Shown: in pieces, positions 32,925 to 43,367 of the stretch
Layout: each line of letters starts with the position of its first letter
Position numbering within the stretch: position 1 is the stretch's first letter
Source: Paenilisteria riparia FSL S10-1204
GTDB taxonomy: Bacteria > Bacillota > Bacilli > Lactobacillales > Listeriaceae
DNA: 64,000 nucleotides
Direction: 5' to 3'
NCBI RefSeq assembly: GCF_000525995.1
Contig: NZ_AODL01000022.1
Location: 1 to 64,000 of the forward strand
Notes under the pieces: generated by a model
The model's database searches: none
What the model was told of the DNA's origin: nothing
Seen by the model: the letters and a program-made list of their open reading frames with translations, nothing else
Translations under genes and position numbers: made by a program

Positions 32925-34051
32925 TTATTTCTCCTCCAATATTACTTGGTATAGATGTAATAGTTGTTGTTCTTGTGTCGCCCAATTAAACCTTGCTTGA
33001 TGATAAGCATAACCGCTCTTACCTAGCGTCTCTGCTCTTCAGGATGTTCTAACAAAAATTGAATGTGCTTTACGATTTCATGTGGGTTTTCAGCATTTGC
33101 TGTAATCCCACTCGATGTACTCGTCGCTAGTTTCTTATAAGCTTCAAAATCGGATAGAATATAGGGTAAGGAGAACGACATATATTCAAATATTTTAGTT
33201 GGTAAAGATCGTAAATAATTGTCCACTGGATGAAGCAACGCCAGGCCAATATGGGACTTTGCATAGTATGTCGTTAATTGGCTTAGATCCACTCTTCCGA
33301 TGAGTTTCACTTCTTGTTCAAGTCTATGTTCCTTTTGAAAATTTATAGCGTAGGTTTCCAATCTTGCAGGAACTTGACCTATGATTAGTATTTGAAAAGT
33401 ATAACCTGCCATTTTTAGCAACCTAGCCACATCTAGCATTTCTTTAAATCCGCGGATTTCGTGAATGGCACCTGCATAAATCAAGGTTGGTATTTCATAT
33501 TTCGGGATGGACATTTGTTCTTGCAAAAACGGATAATTATAAATATCTACTTGTTTCGTCGTGACATCTTGATAATTTTCTTTATAGTAAGCTTCTGCAA
33601 AAACGACGGCGCTGACTTTTTGAAGCATTTTTTTCTCCATGTAAGCGATAAAGCGAAGAATCGGTTTAGCAAATATGTGCTTCGCTATTTTTTTTGATTG
33701 TAGTACTGCAGGAAAGTCTTCGTGCATGTCGAAAATAACCTGCTTTTTGTGGAGTTTTTGAAGGAAATAGCCAAGTGGCAGTAATTCGGGGTCGTGTAAA
33801 TGAATGATGCTCGCCTGCGATTTTCGCGCAATGTGATACAACCTAAGCCATGTTTGAAATCGTTTCAGTTTGCTTGTTCTCGGCAATGTTTTCACAGTTA
33901 AATTCGGTATTTCGTTCTGATACTTCCGGTTACTCTCAATCGCATAAAGAGTCACCGCGTAGCCTGCATTTGCTAAACTAACGGCTTCTCGGTGAAAAAT
34001 ACGCGTGTCATTCCAGGGGTGAACGGAACTCATGATTATTACTTGTTTCAT
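32925..34051 (-). CDS. GT4-family glycosyltransferase (C-terminal frameshift)
   Basis: GT-B glycosyltransferase. It starts KQVIIMSSVHPWNDTRIFHR and has IIHLHDPELLPLGYF (~residue 97), the donor-site region YAGAIHEIRGFKEML (~205) and SLPTKIFEYMSFSLP (~285). Reading stops early at 33023. A base missing near 33031-33041 would carry it on through GKSGYAYHQARFNWATQEQ to a stop at 32925, four nt after the next start. The restored tail is a normal GT4 ending. About 375 residues in all. Confidence 0.88.
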
Positions 34052-35508
34052 TGATTTGAAACTCCTTTGTTCTTCAATTTTCGGATGACGTTTCGTTGTG
34101 TCATGCCTACCAATAACCCATAAATCAGTATTCCGATAATCACTAATACTAAAAACGCGACATTTGATGTCAAGCTCCAGTGTATGCGCAGTAAGTAAAG
34201 AACGGTGCCCATCACACTTGCATTCAATAGCATCACAATATGTTGCTTTACTAATGTGCGCTTCGGATCTATTTTACCTATTCGCTTTTCTAGTAATCGA
34301 TAGGCGACTAATCCCGACACAATATTCATTATGCTTGGAATCAGAAGCACGGCATAAATTCCAAAAATCGGTGTCAAACAAAGCAATAAGAGAATATTTA
34401 CGCCAATCGTAATCACCGAAATTCGGGAAGGTGTGCGCGTGTCATCCAGACAAAAGTAGACGCGATACACGAAATCTCGCAAAACCAAGCCAGGTAACCC
34501 AATACTAATCATTACCATAAAAAACGTCACTTGCGTCGTATCCGCAGCCGTAAATGCACCACGTTGGAATAACAAAGCCGTTAGCAGATCACCAACAACC
34601 ACCATCCCCACAAGAAGTGGAATTACGAGCATGTTCGCCACCGTCACATATTGGATGAAAAGTTGTTTTCCTGCTTCGATTTGCTTACTAAAAATACGAG
34701 ACAATGTTGGATAAACTACCGTCAATATATTAACAATCACAAGCGCTTGAATAATGCTTACCATCTGGTTGGCATAACCTATCGTCGCCACGTAGCCAGA
34801 ACCGAGAAAACCCGCCAACGTCATCGAAAAAATTAACGAAATTTGAAATACAATCGAGTTGAAAACAACCGGCCCTGTTTGACGCATCAATTGACGAAAG
34901 GCTAAGTTTTTCCATTGAAATTGGAACCTGAAAGAGAAGCCTTTATTTTTGATAGCAAGCAGGATACATTCCAGGAGGAAAGAAGCGGTTAGAAAAATAC
35001 TGACACCAATAATGGATGGCTCAGAAGCTACAACAACGTATACACCGCTGAAAATCGTGCTACACAAAGTTGCTACTTTTGGCGTGATAAAATCATTATC
35101 TACTTGTCTAAATGCCGTTAAAATTGCGCTTAACACACGGAATATTTGCGCCACATTCAAAATCATAATAATCAAGAGCGTCCAACGCATCGTCTCAGAT
35201 AATTGCATACCACTTTGCAAAAAGAACATGGTACTTCCTATCCCTACAACTACAAGTAGCGAAATACTGAGTAAAATCGTACTGATATAGGTATTGAGCG
35301 CCTCTTGCATTGATAATTCGCCCGTTCGTTTAGTTAGAAAAGGAATCAAAACAATGATGATAGCTGGTATTGCTAAGTTCGTAATCGAGACAGTATATGT
35401 GTTCGCTAAATTGTATGCGTCTATCTCTGTGCTAACCCCAAACTCTTTCGCAATAAAAATATTTTTAACCAAGCCAACAAATTGAATCGATATGGTGAGT
35501 AAAGTCAT
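34048..35508 (-). CDS. Wzx/MurJ-type lipid-linked oligosaccharide flippase
   Basis: Polytopic membrane protein of the MVIN/MurJ fold, 486 residues with about 14 hydrophobic segments (FVGLVKNIFIAKEFGVSTEID, GPVVFNSIVFQISLIFSM, RVYFCLDDTRTPSRISV and others). In this operon it most likely flips the undecaprenyl-linked repeat unit. The ATG at 35508 has no good ribosome site. The frame is open for some 13 codons upstream (…NRLLTSFLW), and AGGTGG lies before them, so the true start may be a rare codon or may be hidden by a base error. The stop overlaps the next gene by 4 bp. Confidence 0.88.
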   Translation of the reverse strand: MTLLTISIQFVGLVKNIFIAKEFGVSTEIDAYNLANTYTVSITNLAIPAIIIVLIPFLTKRTGELSMQEALNTYISTILLSISLLVVVGIGSTMFFLQSGMQLSETMRWTLLIIMILNVAQIFRVLSAILTAFRQVDNDFITPKVATLCSTIFSGVYVVVASEPSIIGVSIFLTASFLLECILLAIKNKGFSFRFQFQWKNLAFRQLMRQTGPVVFNSIVFQISLIFSMTLAGFLGSGYVATIGYANQMVSIIQALVIVNILTVVYPTLSRIFSKQIEAGKQLFIQYVTVANMLVIPLLVGMVVVGDLLTALLFQRGAFTAADTTQVTFFMVMISIGLPGLVLRDFVYRVYFCLDDTRTPSRISVITIGVNILLLLCLTPIFGIYAVLLIPSIMNIVSGLVAYRLLEKRIGKIDPKRTLVKQHIVMLLNASVMGTVLYLLRIHWSLTSNVAFLVLVIIGILIYGLLVGMTQRNVIRKLKNKGVSNQ

Positions 35509-35561
35509 CCATAAGAAGGATGTTAACAGTCTATTAGAAATTATAATCCACCTACTTTATG

Positions 35562-36732
35562 TCATATTGAGCGTTGTAATTGTTCGTAATAAAAAGCCGT
35601 TGTGTTTTGCGCAATCTCTTGCCATGCAAAATTTCTCTGAACGGATTCTAAGGCCGCGTGTCCCATTTTCAGACGCATATTATCGTCTTCTAATATGGTC
35701 AAGACACCTGTAGCAATAGCTGTTTCCGATTTTGCTGGAATGAGCAGTCCTGTTTCATTTGGTGTAACAATTTCAGGAATCCCGCCAACTTTCGTACCAA
35801 CAATAGCCTTTCCACACGCCATTGCCTCTAAACCAGCAATACTTGTAGCTTCCATTAAAGAAGGAAGAACAACGACATCTGCTGCATTAAAATAGTAAGG
35901 CATGTCTGGATTAGCAACACCTGTCACGATGGTCACCTTCTCTTTCCATCCATTCTTTTGGATGAAATCTCGAATCGTTTGTTCTTGACTCCCACTACCT
36001 ACAATCAAAATTCGAATTCGAGCATCTTTTGCCAGCATTGTAGAAATAGCCTTTGTAAAATATAAGACGCCATTTTTTGCTTCTAGTCGCCTAGCAATCA
36101 TTACGACTCTATCATTTTCTTGATATCCTAACTTCTCACGCATCTGCTCACGCTTCTTTATATCTGGATAAAACTTCGTCGTATCAACACCATTTGAAAT
36201 CGTTAAAGCTCTTGTCTTCGGAAAAACCGTTGCAATTTTTGATGTTAACTCGGTGCTCGGTGCAATCACGCCATCCATATGACCTAATAAAAATCGTAAT
36301 CTTGCAAATTTTTCATCTTTATACCAATGAAGGAAAGTGGATGAGTGGTTCGTAAATATTTTCACACCATCAAATGGTATTTTCGTAATCATCGAATCAG
36401 CAATTAATTTATGCCAATGAATCACTTGAAAATCTTCTTTTGCTAGTAGTTCTTTTATTTTTTTTTCGACCCTTGTACATGAATTGTAAGGCACGGATTT
36501 TGCGTTTCTCGCTGACTCTTACACGCACTACTCGTACTGTATCGACCATTTCTTCTTCTGGTAGTTCATGATGGGGATCGTATATCTTGGTTAGTAACAC
36601 CACATTATGGCCCAACTGACTAATAGCTTTACTAATTTCTAGTACATGTGCCGCAATTCCTCCAACACGTGGATAAAAATCATCCGATACCATCAATATA
36701 TTTAATTTTCTGAACGTCGTTGCTTCTATCAT
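35562..36732 (-). CDS. GT4-family glycosyltransferase (frameshift)
   Basis: GT-B glycosyltransferase, about 390 residues once joined. The N-terminal acceptor domain shows NILMVSDDFYPRVGGIAAHV. The C-terminal part shows ISNGVDTTKFYP, VMIARRLEAKNGVLYF and VLPSLMEATSIAGLEAMACG with the conserved E-x7-E. The break lies in the 9-T run at 36458-36466. One fewer T joins MYKGRKK to IKELLAKEDFQVIHWHKL. It lies between the lipoprotein and the flippase in the exopolysaccharide operon. Confidence 0.9.
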
Positions 36733-37209
36733 CTATTTCTCCACCCTCCATTCCTGGTAAGCGCTTCTTGTCGTGTCTTCATAGATTACTTTCTCAATCG
36801 TGCGTTCTTTTGGAATGGCAAAGTAAATCATACCTTCTAGCACTTCACCGCCTGAAATAATTTGACCTAACTCATCTTCCATCGCATAATTCCTATGGTA
36901 TTTACCACTAGAATCCAATATGCGAAATGTACTGGAAGCAATCGGAATACCGTATTCTGTTGTGTTTTTCAATGTCACATCTAACTTCACCAATTTGTTG
37001 TTCCCAAGCTTATCACCAACCGGAATATCTTTATTGGCATCCGTTACTTCCCCTACTGTCATATCTAAGCTTGCTACATTTACCTTATTATCTTCTGGAA
37101 AAGATGCTTGGACTTGTTGTGGTTCTTTGATAACATCTGCTTCGTTCGTACATGCCGTTATACAAAATACCGCTAATAGTAGCAATGGTATCCATTTAAA
37201 TCGTTTCAT
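36733..37209 (-). CDS. DUF4352-like lipoprotein within the exopolysaccharide operon
   Basis: A 158-residue predicted lipoprotein. Its signal is KRFKWIPLLLLAVFCITAC with a lipobox ITAC at residue ~20. The rest is an Ig-like DUF4352-type domain (LVKLDVTLKNTTEYGIP, FRILDSSGKYHRNYAMEDE, GMIYFAIPKERTIEKVIYED). Its start overlaps the end of the polymerase gene, and the glycosyltransferase follows at once, so it is a full member of the operon. A similar lipoprotein is encoded at the operon front. A role in polymer export or attachment is a guess. Confidence 0.82.
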   Translation of the reverse strand: MKRFKWIPLLLLAVFCITACTNEADVIKEPQQVQASFPEDNKVNVASLDMTVGEVTDANKDIPVGDKLGNNKLVKLDVTLKNTTEYGIPIASSTFRILDSSGKYHRNYAMEDELGQIISGGEVLEGMIYFAIPKERTIEKVIYEDTTRSAYQEWRVEK

Positions 37210-38557
37210 TTTTCGTCTCCATTCGTTTATCGTATTGATTAAGTACCGCTAAAATAATCCCAAAGCTAATCCAGATGTAACTTTTTTCAAGCGTCGTACT
37301 GGAAGCAAAAGTAATGAACGGGAAAGCGATACTGATTAGTAGCGGAATCAAATATTTTACTGCTTTTGCTTTATTTTTCAGCCAGTAATACCAGCTTTGA
37401 TAGAAAAGATATAGCAGAAAAGACAGGAAAAAAAGTAGAGATAATAAACCATAATTCGCAAGCACTTCTAAAAGGAAATTGTGGACTGATACAGCGCCAT
37501 CACTATTTTGCTCGTCCGCTGGGAAGTATTGGGCCAATTTAATTTGAACATTTCCTGAACCAACACCAAGAAAATAACTGTCTTTTGCAGTTTGCCATGT
37601 ATATTTCGTAATATCGAGACGTAAATCTGTCGAATTCGTTTTATCTGTATACGTTTGATTGACTTGTCCAATCGTTTCTTGCATGCTTGGTAGTTGTAAA
37701 AAAAGTGGTACGCATAGAAGTACTAATACTGCCCATTTCCATGAATAGCGTAATAAAAGGAAGAAAAGTATAACTATAATCAGGATGAGCGCAATTCGTG
37801 ATTGAGTCGCAATAATGATATAAACAGAGCCAATCGCTAACAATAATTTGTATAATTTCCCAATAATACTTTTACTTTTCATATAGACTAGTGTCATTGG
37901 CAAAAATAAAACCAAGAAAGATGCCAAGTCATTCGGGTTAAAGAAAGTACCACTCGGTAAAAATTGGGCATTACCAATGATATCTGTAAGGCCTGATTTC
38001 TTTAAATGTAATCCTGTATTGATTTCATATAACCCGATGCCGATATTGACTACAATAACAATACTAATTGCCTTGATGAGCCCTTCTATTTTCTTTTCAG
38101 TTTTCAGGTAATAAACTGCTGTGAATACCAAATATATTGCTTCCATAATAAAATACACATTTCGAAAAGCGACGCCTTGATACTCGGCCCAACTAATCGT
38201 TATAATCGCCGTAATCAACCACCCGACAAGCAGAAGCAGCATTACCCGTGTTCGTTTGCTCATCCATGACCAGTTACTCCAAGTAAGCAAAAATAAGATG
38301 ACTTGAACAGGTAGCAGTACGCGATAGAGGAACAAACTTTCAAAGCCTGGAACTGAGAGAATAGACCCAAAAAAGGAGGCGATGATTAGCATGAACCATG
38401 TTAATTCTGCAAGTTGTTTCAGTGTAAAGAAACAGCTAAACACAAGAAGCCCAACGAGAAGAGGCACAATTATCAGTAGTGGATAGAAAAGACTAAGAAC
38501 TAATGTGATAAGAAAACTGAGTACATAAGCGATTTTCAAAATAAGTGGTCTATCCAA
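37196..38557 (-). CDS. O-antigen ligase/polymerase (Wzy-like) membrane protein
   Basis: Polytopic membrane protein of about 453 residues with 10-12 helices and the Wzy_C-type extracytoplasmic loop (TWQTAKDSYFLGVGSGNVQI ... SVHNFLLEVLANYG). Such proteins join repeat units at the outer face of the membrane. I prefer the TTG at 38557, preceded by GGGAGAGG, to an upstream ATG at 38605 that overlaps the kinase gene and adds hydrophilic residues. It lies after the kinase in the operon. Confidence 0.87.
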   Translation of the reverse strand: MDRPLILKIAYVLSFLITLVLSLFYPLLIIVPLLVGLLVFSCFFTLKQLAELTWFMLIIASFFGSILSVPGFESLFLYRVLLPVQVILFLLTWSNWSWMSKRTRVMLLLLVGWLITAIITISWAEYQGVAFRNVYFIMEAIYLVFTAVYYLKTEKKIEGLIKAISIVIVVNIGIGLYEINTGLHLKKSGLTDIIGNAQFLPSGTFFNPNDLASFLVLFLPMTLVYMKSKSIIGKLYKLLLAIGSVYIIIATQSRIALILIIVILFFLLLRYSWKWAVLVLLCVPLFLQLPSMQETIGQVNQTYTDKTNSTDLRLDITKYTWQTAKDSYFLGVGSGNVQIKLAQYFPADEQNSDGAVSVHNFLLEVLANYGLLSLLFFLSFLLYLFYQSWYYWLKNKAKAVKYLIPLLISIAFPFITFASSTTLEKSYIWISFGIILAVLNQYDKRMETKNETI

Positions 38558-38573
38558 GCTACATCCTCTCCCA

Positions 38574-39242
38574 TCAATATTTGTAGCGATAGCCTTTTCG
38601 ATCATTTTTGCTCACCGCAACACCATTTAAAATTCCGCCGATAACATTTGCATCTGCAATTTCCAGATAACGCATCGCTTGCTTGATTTCGTTTCGTTTG
38701 GTCTTTTTCGCAAATGCAACAAACAGGACACCGTCACACAAGGAACTCAAAATTCGGCTATCCGTAATTGGTAATAATGGCGGCGCATCAATAATCACAT
38801 AATCAAACGATTGCTTCGCTGTCTCAATCAACTGTTTCATCTCCACCGAATCCACCCATTCACTCGGGTTCGGTGGCGCAATTCCTGTTGGCATTAGCTT
38901 CAAATTGGGATGATATGTGTCTTGGCAAACATCTTCAAGCGCTAAATCGCCCATCAAGTAATCAATCGTCCCTACATTTTCACTAACCTGCATATATTTG
39001 CGTAAAGATGGTCGATGAAAATCAGCATCAATTAGTAATGTCTTATTTCCTTTTTCCGCAAAAACTTCCGCAATATTTGCACTTGCAAAGCTTTTCCCCT
39101 CACTCATGTTTGCTGATGTAATCATGAAGTTTCGGATATTTTGTTTTTTTAGCATAAATTGAAGGTTAGTTTGGATGCTGTTAAATTTCTCTTTGTAAAA
39201 GGGAACCTCTTTATTTTGTTTAAAGTCATGGTATGTTTTCAT
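38574..39242 (-). CDS. CpsD/EpsB-type tyrosine kinase
   Basis: Bacterial tyrosine kinase that controls polymer length with its membrane partner. It shows the CpsD features: EKFNSIQTNLQF near the N-terminus, a Walker A region TSANMSEGKSFASANIAEV (~residue 43), Walker A' LLIDADFHRPSL (~70), Walker B YVIIDAPPL (~147) and a C-terminal tyrosine cluster YRYKY. It is 222 residues. Its start overlaps the stop of the chain-length protein by 4 bp. No CpsB/YwqE phosphatase is encoded beside it. Confidence 0.93.
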   Translation of the reverse strand: MKTYHDFKQNKEVPFYKEKFNSIQTNLQFMLKKQNIRNFMITSANMSEGKSFASANIAEVFAEKGNKTLLIDADFHRPSLRKYMQVSENVGTIDYLMGDLALEDVCQDTYHPNLKLMPTGIAPPNPSEWVDSVEMKQLIETAKQSFDYVIIDAPPLLPITDSRILSSLCDGVLFVAFAKKTKRNEIKQAMRYLEIADANVIGGILNGVAVSKNDRKGYRYKY

Positions 39243-39937
39243 CTGATATTGCGTCCTCCTTCCTTAATTAGCGGGATATCACCAACAAATTTCAATGATA
39301 GTTCGGTTAAATCTGATTCGTTTTCAACATGGTTTCGGAACAAGTAGATACTAGAAACCAAGATAAAATTAGCGATCATTCCCAGTACAAAAGCAATCAA
39401 TGTATTTAATACAATACTTGGAGATGTTGGCTCCAATGGGAGATTCGCAGGTTCTAAAATAATCACTTTGTTATTATCTACTAATTTCGGCAAATCATCT
39501 TTATATGTTTCTGTAATTTTGTTAACAATTTCACGTGCGCGATTCGGGCTTGTATCTTCTACAGAGACTCTGAACACGAGTGAATCTTTATCTGATTGAA
39601 TACTGATTTTCTTTGCTAATTCTTCATTCGTCTCACTTAGCTGTAATTCGTCTCGCACCGCTTCCAATGTACGCGAACTTTTCAAAATAGTGTTGAATGT
39701 GTTTGCCATCTGTATGTTGGTTTTTAATTGTTCGGAATAAACCGTAGTCTTCCCTTCTTCTGCCTCTACATTGGTTGTAATAAAAATTTGAGCAGAAGAG
39801 GTGTACACAGGCTGAATATAATATTTGCTAATACTAAAAGCTAACACCATTGCGGCAACTGGTAGCGCAATGAGCCACCAAATATTCGTTTTAATAATTT
39901 TTAGTACGACGCCCAGTTCCATTGTTTTCAGATTCAT
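39239..39937 (-). CDS. Wzz-family chain-length / kinase-activating membrane protein
   Basis: Polysaccharide co-polymerase of the CapA/EpsA type, 232 residues. It has two membrane helices (~residues 18-38, WWLIALPVAAMVLAFSI, and ~175-198, LIAFVLGMIANFILVSSIY) around an extracytoplasmic Wzz domain, with the usual Pro-rich stretch NLPLEPTSPS before the second helix. The C-terminus would contact the kinase encoded next. Confidence 0.92.
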   Translation of the reverse strand: MNLKTMELGVVLKIIKTNIWWLIALPVAAMVLAFSISKYYIQPVYTSSAQIFITTNVEAEEGKTTVYSEQLKTNIQMANTFNTILKSSRTLEAVRDELQLSETNEELAKKISIQSDKDSLVFRVSVEDTSPNRAREIVNKITETYKDDLPKLVDNNKVIILEPANLPLEPTSPSIVLNTLIAFVLGMIANFILVSSIYLFRNHVENESDLTELSLKFVGDIPLIKEGGRNIR

Positions 39938-39955
39938 CTATCTTACTCGCTTTCT

Positions 39956-41294
39956 TTATACGCCACCGATTTTATATACATTGGCTTTTTTTTTCGTCCC
40001 AAACATTTCGTGTGTCGATAATGCAATCACATGATGTTAAAAGTGCATCATAGTCAATATTGGAATGTTTCGTCATGATAATCGCACAATCGTAATCAGC
40101 CATGTTCGCTACTGTCGATACCGGTTTTATCAATTGACCAGCTTCATCACGAAAACTCGTTACAAATGGATCTAAAACATCCAACTGAGCATCCGCTTGC
40201 TTTAATTGTTCATACACGTGTAGTGCCGGTGATTCACGAACATCATCAATATCATTTTTATAAGCCATACCAACTAGTAAAACCTTAGAGGCACTAAGCG
40301 ATTTGCCATGTTTATTAAGCGCTTGACTGGCTAACTCAACGACGTGTTTTGGCATGGATGTATTGACCTGTTGCGCCAACTCGATGAATCGACTGAAGAA
40401 ATTCTTCTCCTTGCCTTTCCAATAAAGATACATAGGATCAAGTGGGATACAGTGTCCACCTACACCTGGTCCTGGATAAAATGGCATAAATCCGAATGGT
40501 TTGGTTTTTGCCGCGTCGATAGCTTCCCAAAGATCAATCCCCAGTTCTTCACAAAGTAGCGACATTTCGTTAATAAAAGCGATGTTAATACTACGGAAAG
40601 TGTTTTCTAGTAATTTGGTCATCTCTGCAATTTCTGGTGTGGAGACTGGAACGATTGTATCAAAAGCATGTTCATAATACTGCTGTCCGAGCGCCAAACA
40701 GTTCTCTGTCATTCCACCAACTACTTTGGGTACTTGTTTTGGTTCGAATTGCTTATTTCCTGGATCAATACGTTCTGGTGAGAAGCAGATAAAGATATCT
40801 TCACCAATTATCCAACCATCCTTTTCAAACTCAGTTGCAATCAATTCGCGCGTTGTCCCAGGATAGGTCGTGCTCTCTAATACTAAAAGTGTTCCTTTTT
40901 GAAGAACTGGTTTCAGTCTTGTAACCGTATCTTGTATATAACTCATATCTGGTTCATGTGATTTGGTTAGTGGTGTTGGAACACAGATACTAATGACATT
41001 GGCATTTTGTAACATTGCATAATCAGTTGTTGGCAGGAATGTATTGTTTTCAATAACTTTTCGTACCGTTGCGGTTGGAATATCAATGATGTGGGACTTC
41101 CCGTCTGCTAGCTCCGCGATTTTTAGAGAATCAATGTCGACGCCAATCACCGAAAAACCTTCTGTTGCGAGTTCCATCGCTAAAGGAAGACCAACATATC
41201 CCATGCCAATAACACCTATTGTGGCCTGTTTTGCTTTGATTTTCTCTGATAATATAGCATAACTATTTTTGTTCATGGTTACTGTTTTCATCAT
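39956..41294 (-). CDS. UDP-sugar dehydrogenase (UDP-ManNAc/UDP-glucose dehydrogenase family)
   Basis: NAD-dependent enzyme making a UDP-uronic acid for the polymer. It has the Rossmann motif IGVIGMGYVGLPLA (~residue 26), the catalytic cysteine in PGPGVGGHCIPLDP (~278) and KVLLVGMAYKNDIDDVRESP (~335). The features are closest to the WecC/WbpA type that oxidises UDP-ManNAc or UDP-GlcNAc. The last residues are shifted by the 9-T run at 39986-39994. One T fewer gives DEKKANVYKIGGV and a stop at 39956. The ATG overlaps the stop of the dehydratase gene. Confidence 0.92.
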
Positions 41295-42686
41295 ATTTTT
41301 TCATAGCTCCAATCTGCTTCTATTAGTTCAAATAGCAGTTCTTTACGTCTTTTGTCTGTCATGTCCATATAACTACCTAGCAATACTTGAATATTCGTTA
41401 ATTCTGATGGATGAGGATGTCCCTCTCCAACTAATATTTTTTCAAAAATCTGAGCATGTGACTTCTCATCGCTTTCAAATAGTTCTTCTTGTACTTTTTC
41501 ACCTTGTCGAATTCCAATAAAAGTAATTTGTACGGCTTCACGGTCTTTTCCTGTCAAGTCAATGAGCTTATGAATCACATCCATAATCTTGATTGGCTCA
41601 CCCATATCAAGGACGAAAATTTCTCCACCACGCGTAATCATACTCGCTTGAATCACGAGCTTACTTGCTTCTGGAATAGTCATAAAATAGCGTTCCATGT
41701 CTGGGTGTGTCAGCGTAACTGGCTCATCATTACAGATCTGCTCGTAAAAAAGTGGGACAACACTGCCACTACTACCGAGCACATTGCCAAATCGAACGAC
41801 ACAGAACAATGTTCTCGATGTCTGATTAAAAAGCTGAACTATTTTTTCTGCCATTCGTTTGGAAGCACCCATAACTGTCGTAGGTTTTACTGCCTTATCT
41901 GTTGAAATCATTACAAATTTCTCTACATCGTGTATTTGAGATATATGTGCCAAGTTCCAAGTACCTTTTGCGTTGTTCGCGATAGCTTCCGCAACGTTTT
42001 GTTCCATAAGCGGCACATGTTTGTGTGCTGCAGCATGGTACACAATATCGGGATTGTGCTCCAGAAAGATTTCTGCTAACCGCTGTTCATTTTGGATGTC
42101 GGCAATACAAGGTATAAGTTCCGTCTGCTCATTTAACTTTTGGAGTTCACGATGGATTTCATAAATACTCGCTTCTCCATGACCTAATAAAACTAATTTC
42201 TTAGGTTTACTTTTCATGAGTTGCCGTGTTATTTCAGATCCAATCGAACCACCTGCACCTGTAATTAATATCGTTTTATTTGATATTTCCGTCTCTATTT
42301 TTTGATAATCTAGTTCGAATTCTTCGCGTTCAATGATGTCTTGATAGGAGACAGCTCGCAAAGCTAGTGTTTCTTTTTTCGAATGAATGTCTTGCAATGC
42401 TGGTAGAACTTTTGTTTCCATTTTTAACTTTTGGCATGTTTCTAATATTTGTTTACGTTTGTAGCTTTTCAACGATGGTATGGCTAGAACAACACTTGTA
42501 ATTGCCTCTTCTAGGATAATTCGTTCTAAATCAGCCAGTTTTCCGAGGAGTGGTACTGTTTGCAATTGGACTTTTGAGCTATCATCTAGTACTCCTATAA
42601 TTTGATTTTTTTTTGTCGCTTGTAATGGTGTGGAGCACATATTGCGCAGCCTCACCACCACCTATTATTAGTGTTCGTTTCAACAC
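41291..42686 (-). CDS. Soluble UDP-sugar 4,6-dehydratase, CapD/FlaA1-like (N-terminal frameshift)
   Basis: Short-chain dehydrogenase-type enzyme that converts UDP-GlcNAc to a 4-keto-6-deoxy sugar. It has an N-terminal CoA-binding-like domain (TLIIGGGEAAQYVLHTI), the NAD motif ITGAGGSIGSE, and the catalytic region STDKAVKPTTVMGASKR. It lacks the four membrane helices of long CapD forms. Reading breaks in the 9-T run at 42606-42614; one T fewer gives SDKKNQIIGVLDD. A GTG at 42686 after GAGAGGTG is the likely start. About 464 residues. Confidence 0.87.
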
Positions 42687-42733
42687 GATTATATGGCACC
42701 TCTCCACTATCTTATTATTTTTAACTCGAGCCT

Positions 42734-43195
42734 TTACTTCTCTTCTGGTTTTACTTCCCATGTGAAAACATCTTTTGTGACGGGATACGTGTAAGTCACG
42801 TGATACGGGGCATTTTCTGTGGCAATAAAGTAGCTATAACCTGTAAGGCTTTGTTTCGGGGATATTTTCTCTATCATGTTTTCATAAGGGTATATTTTTA
42901 GTGATTGGCCTTTGCTATCTGTGACTTGAAGCTTCGTTGTATCAAATATCTGTTCCTCTGCTGATATGTTTTTTATGGTTACTTTTAAGCGGAGTACTTT
43001 TTCTACAGGATTGCTTTTTTTGATCGCGTTCGTCCGTATAGATTGCTTGATCTAGTTTTATCTCCCAAGCCTTTGCTTCAATGCTTTCTCGTAGCTGATA
43101 AAATTTTTTCTTTTTGTCTCGCTTTTGGAGCATCCTGCTAATACGAGTAAAATCGCTGAAAAAATAATCACTGTTTTCCAGGTTTTTTTCATCAT
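42734..43195 (-). CDS. DUF4352-like lipoprotein, first gene of the exopolysaccharide operon (two frameshifts)
   Basis: A predicted lipoprotein of about 150 residues that is hidden because two single bases appear to be missing. The signal KKTWKTVIIFSAILLVLAGC has the lipobox LAGC. Adding one base in the run at 43104-43109 continues into RKKFYQLRESIEAKAWEIKL, and one in the run at 43015-43021 into SNPVEKVLRLKVTIKN and then YSYFIATENAPYHVTYTYP and a stop at 42734. The ATG at 43195 follows AAGGAGGT. The fold resembles the second operon lipoprotein (36733-37209). Confidence 0.75.
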
Positions 43196-43286
43196 TCATA
43201 CCTCCTTAAATCTTTATACCGCAACGTTTTATTGACCGGCTATACTTATATATTACATCACTATTGCTATGCTCACCATTTTACTT

Positions 43287-43303
43287 TGTCGGTTTTTTCG
43301 ACA
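43287..43303. promoter_or_regulatory. Palindromic operator candidate TGTCG-N7-CGACA ahead of the exopolysaccharide operon
   Basis: The 17-bp site TGTCGGTTTTTTCGACA lies about 90 nt before the first lipoprotein start. A nearly identical site, with matching flanks, precedes the Mga-like regulator at 48628-48644. The five-base arms are perfect in both. I infer a shared regulator, not proven. Confidence 0.5.
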
Positions 43304-43318
43304 CTTAAAAAATAACAG

Positions 43319-43361
43319 AAAGGGAGGGAACCAAAAACCTTTGATTCCCATAACCTTTCAT
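43319..43361 (-). terminator. Terminator of the secreted repeat protein gene
   Basis: GAAAGG-TTAT-GGGAA pairs with TTCCC-TC-CCTTTC on the minus strand and is followed by TGTTATTTTTT, directly past the stop codon at 43368. Confidence 0.65.
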
Positions 43362-43367
43362 TAAAAC

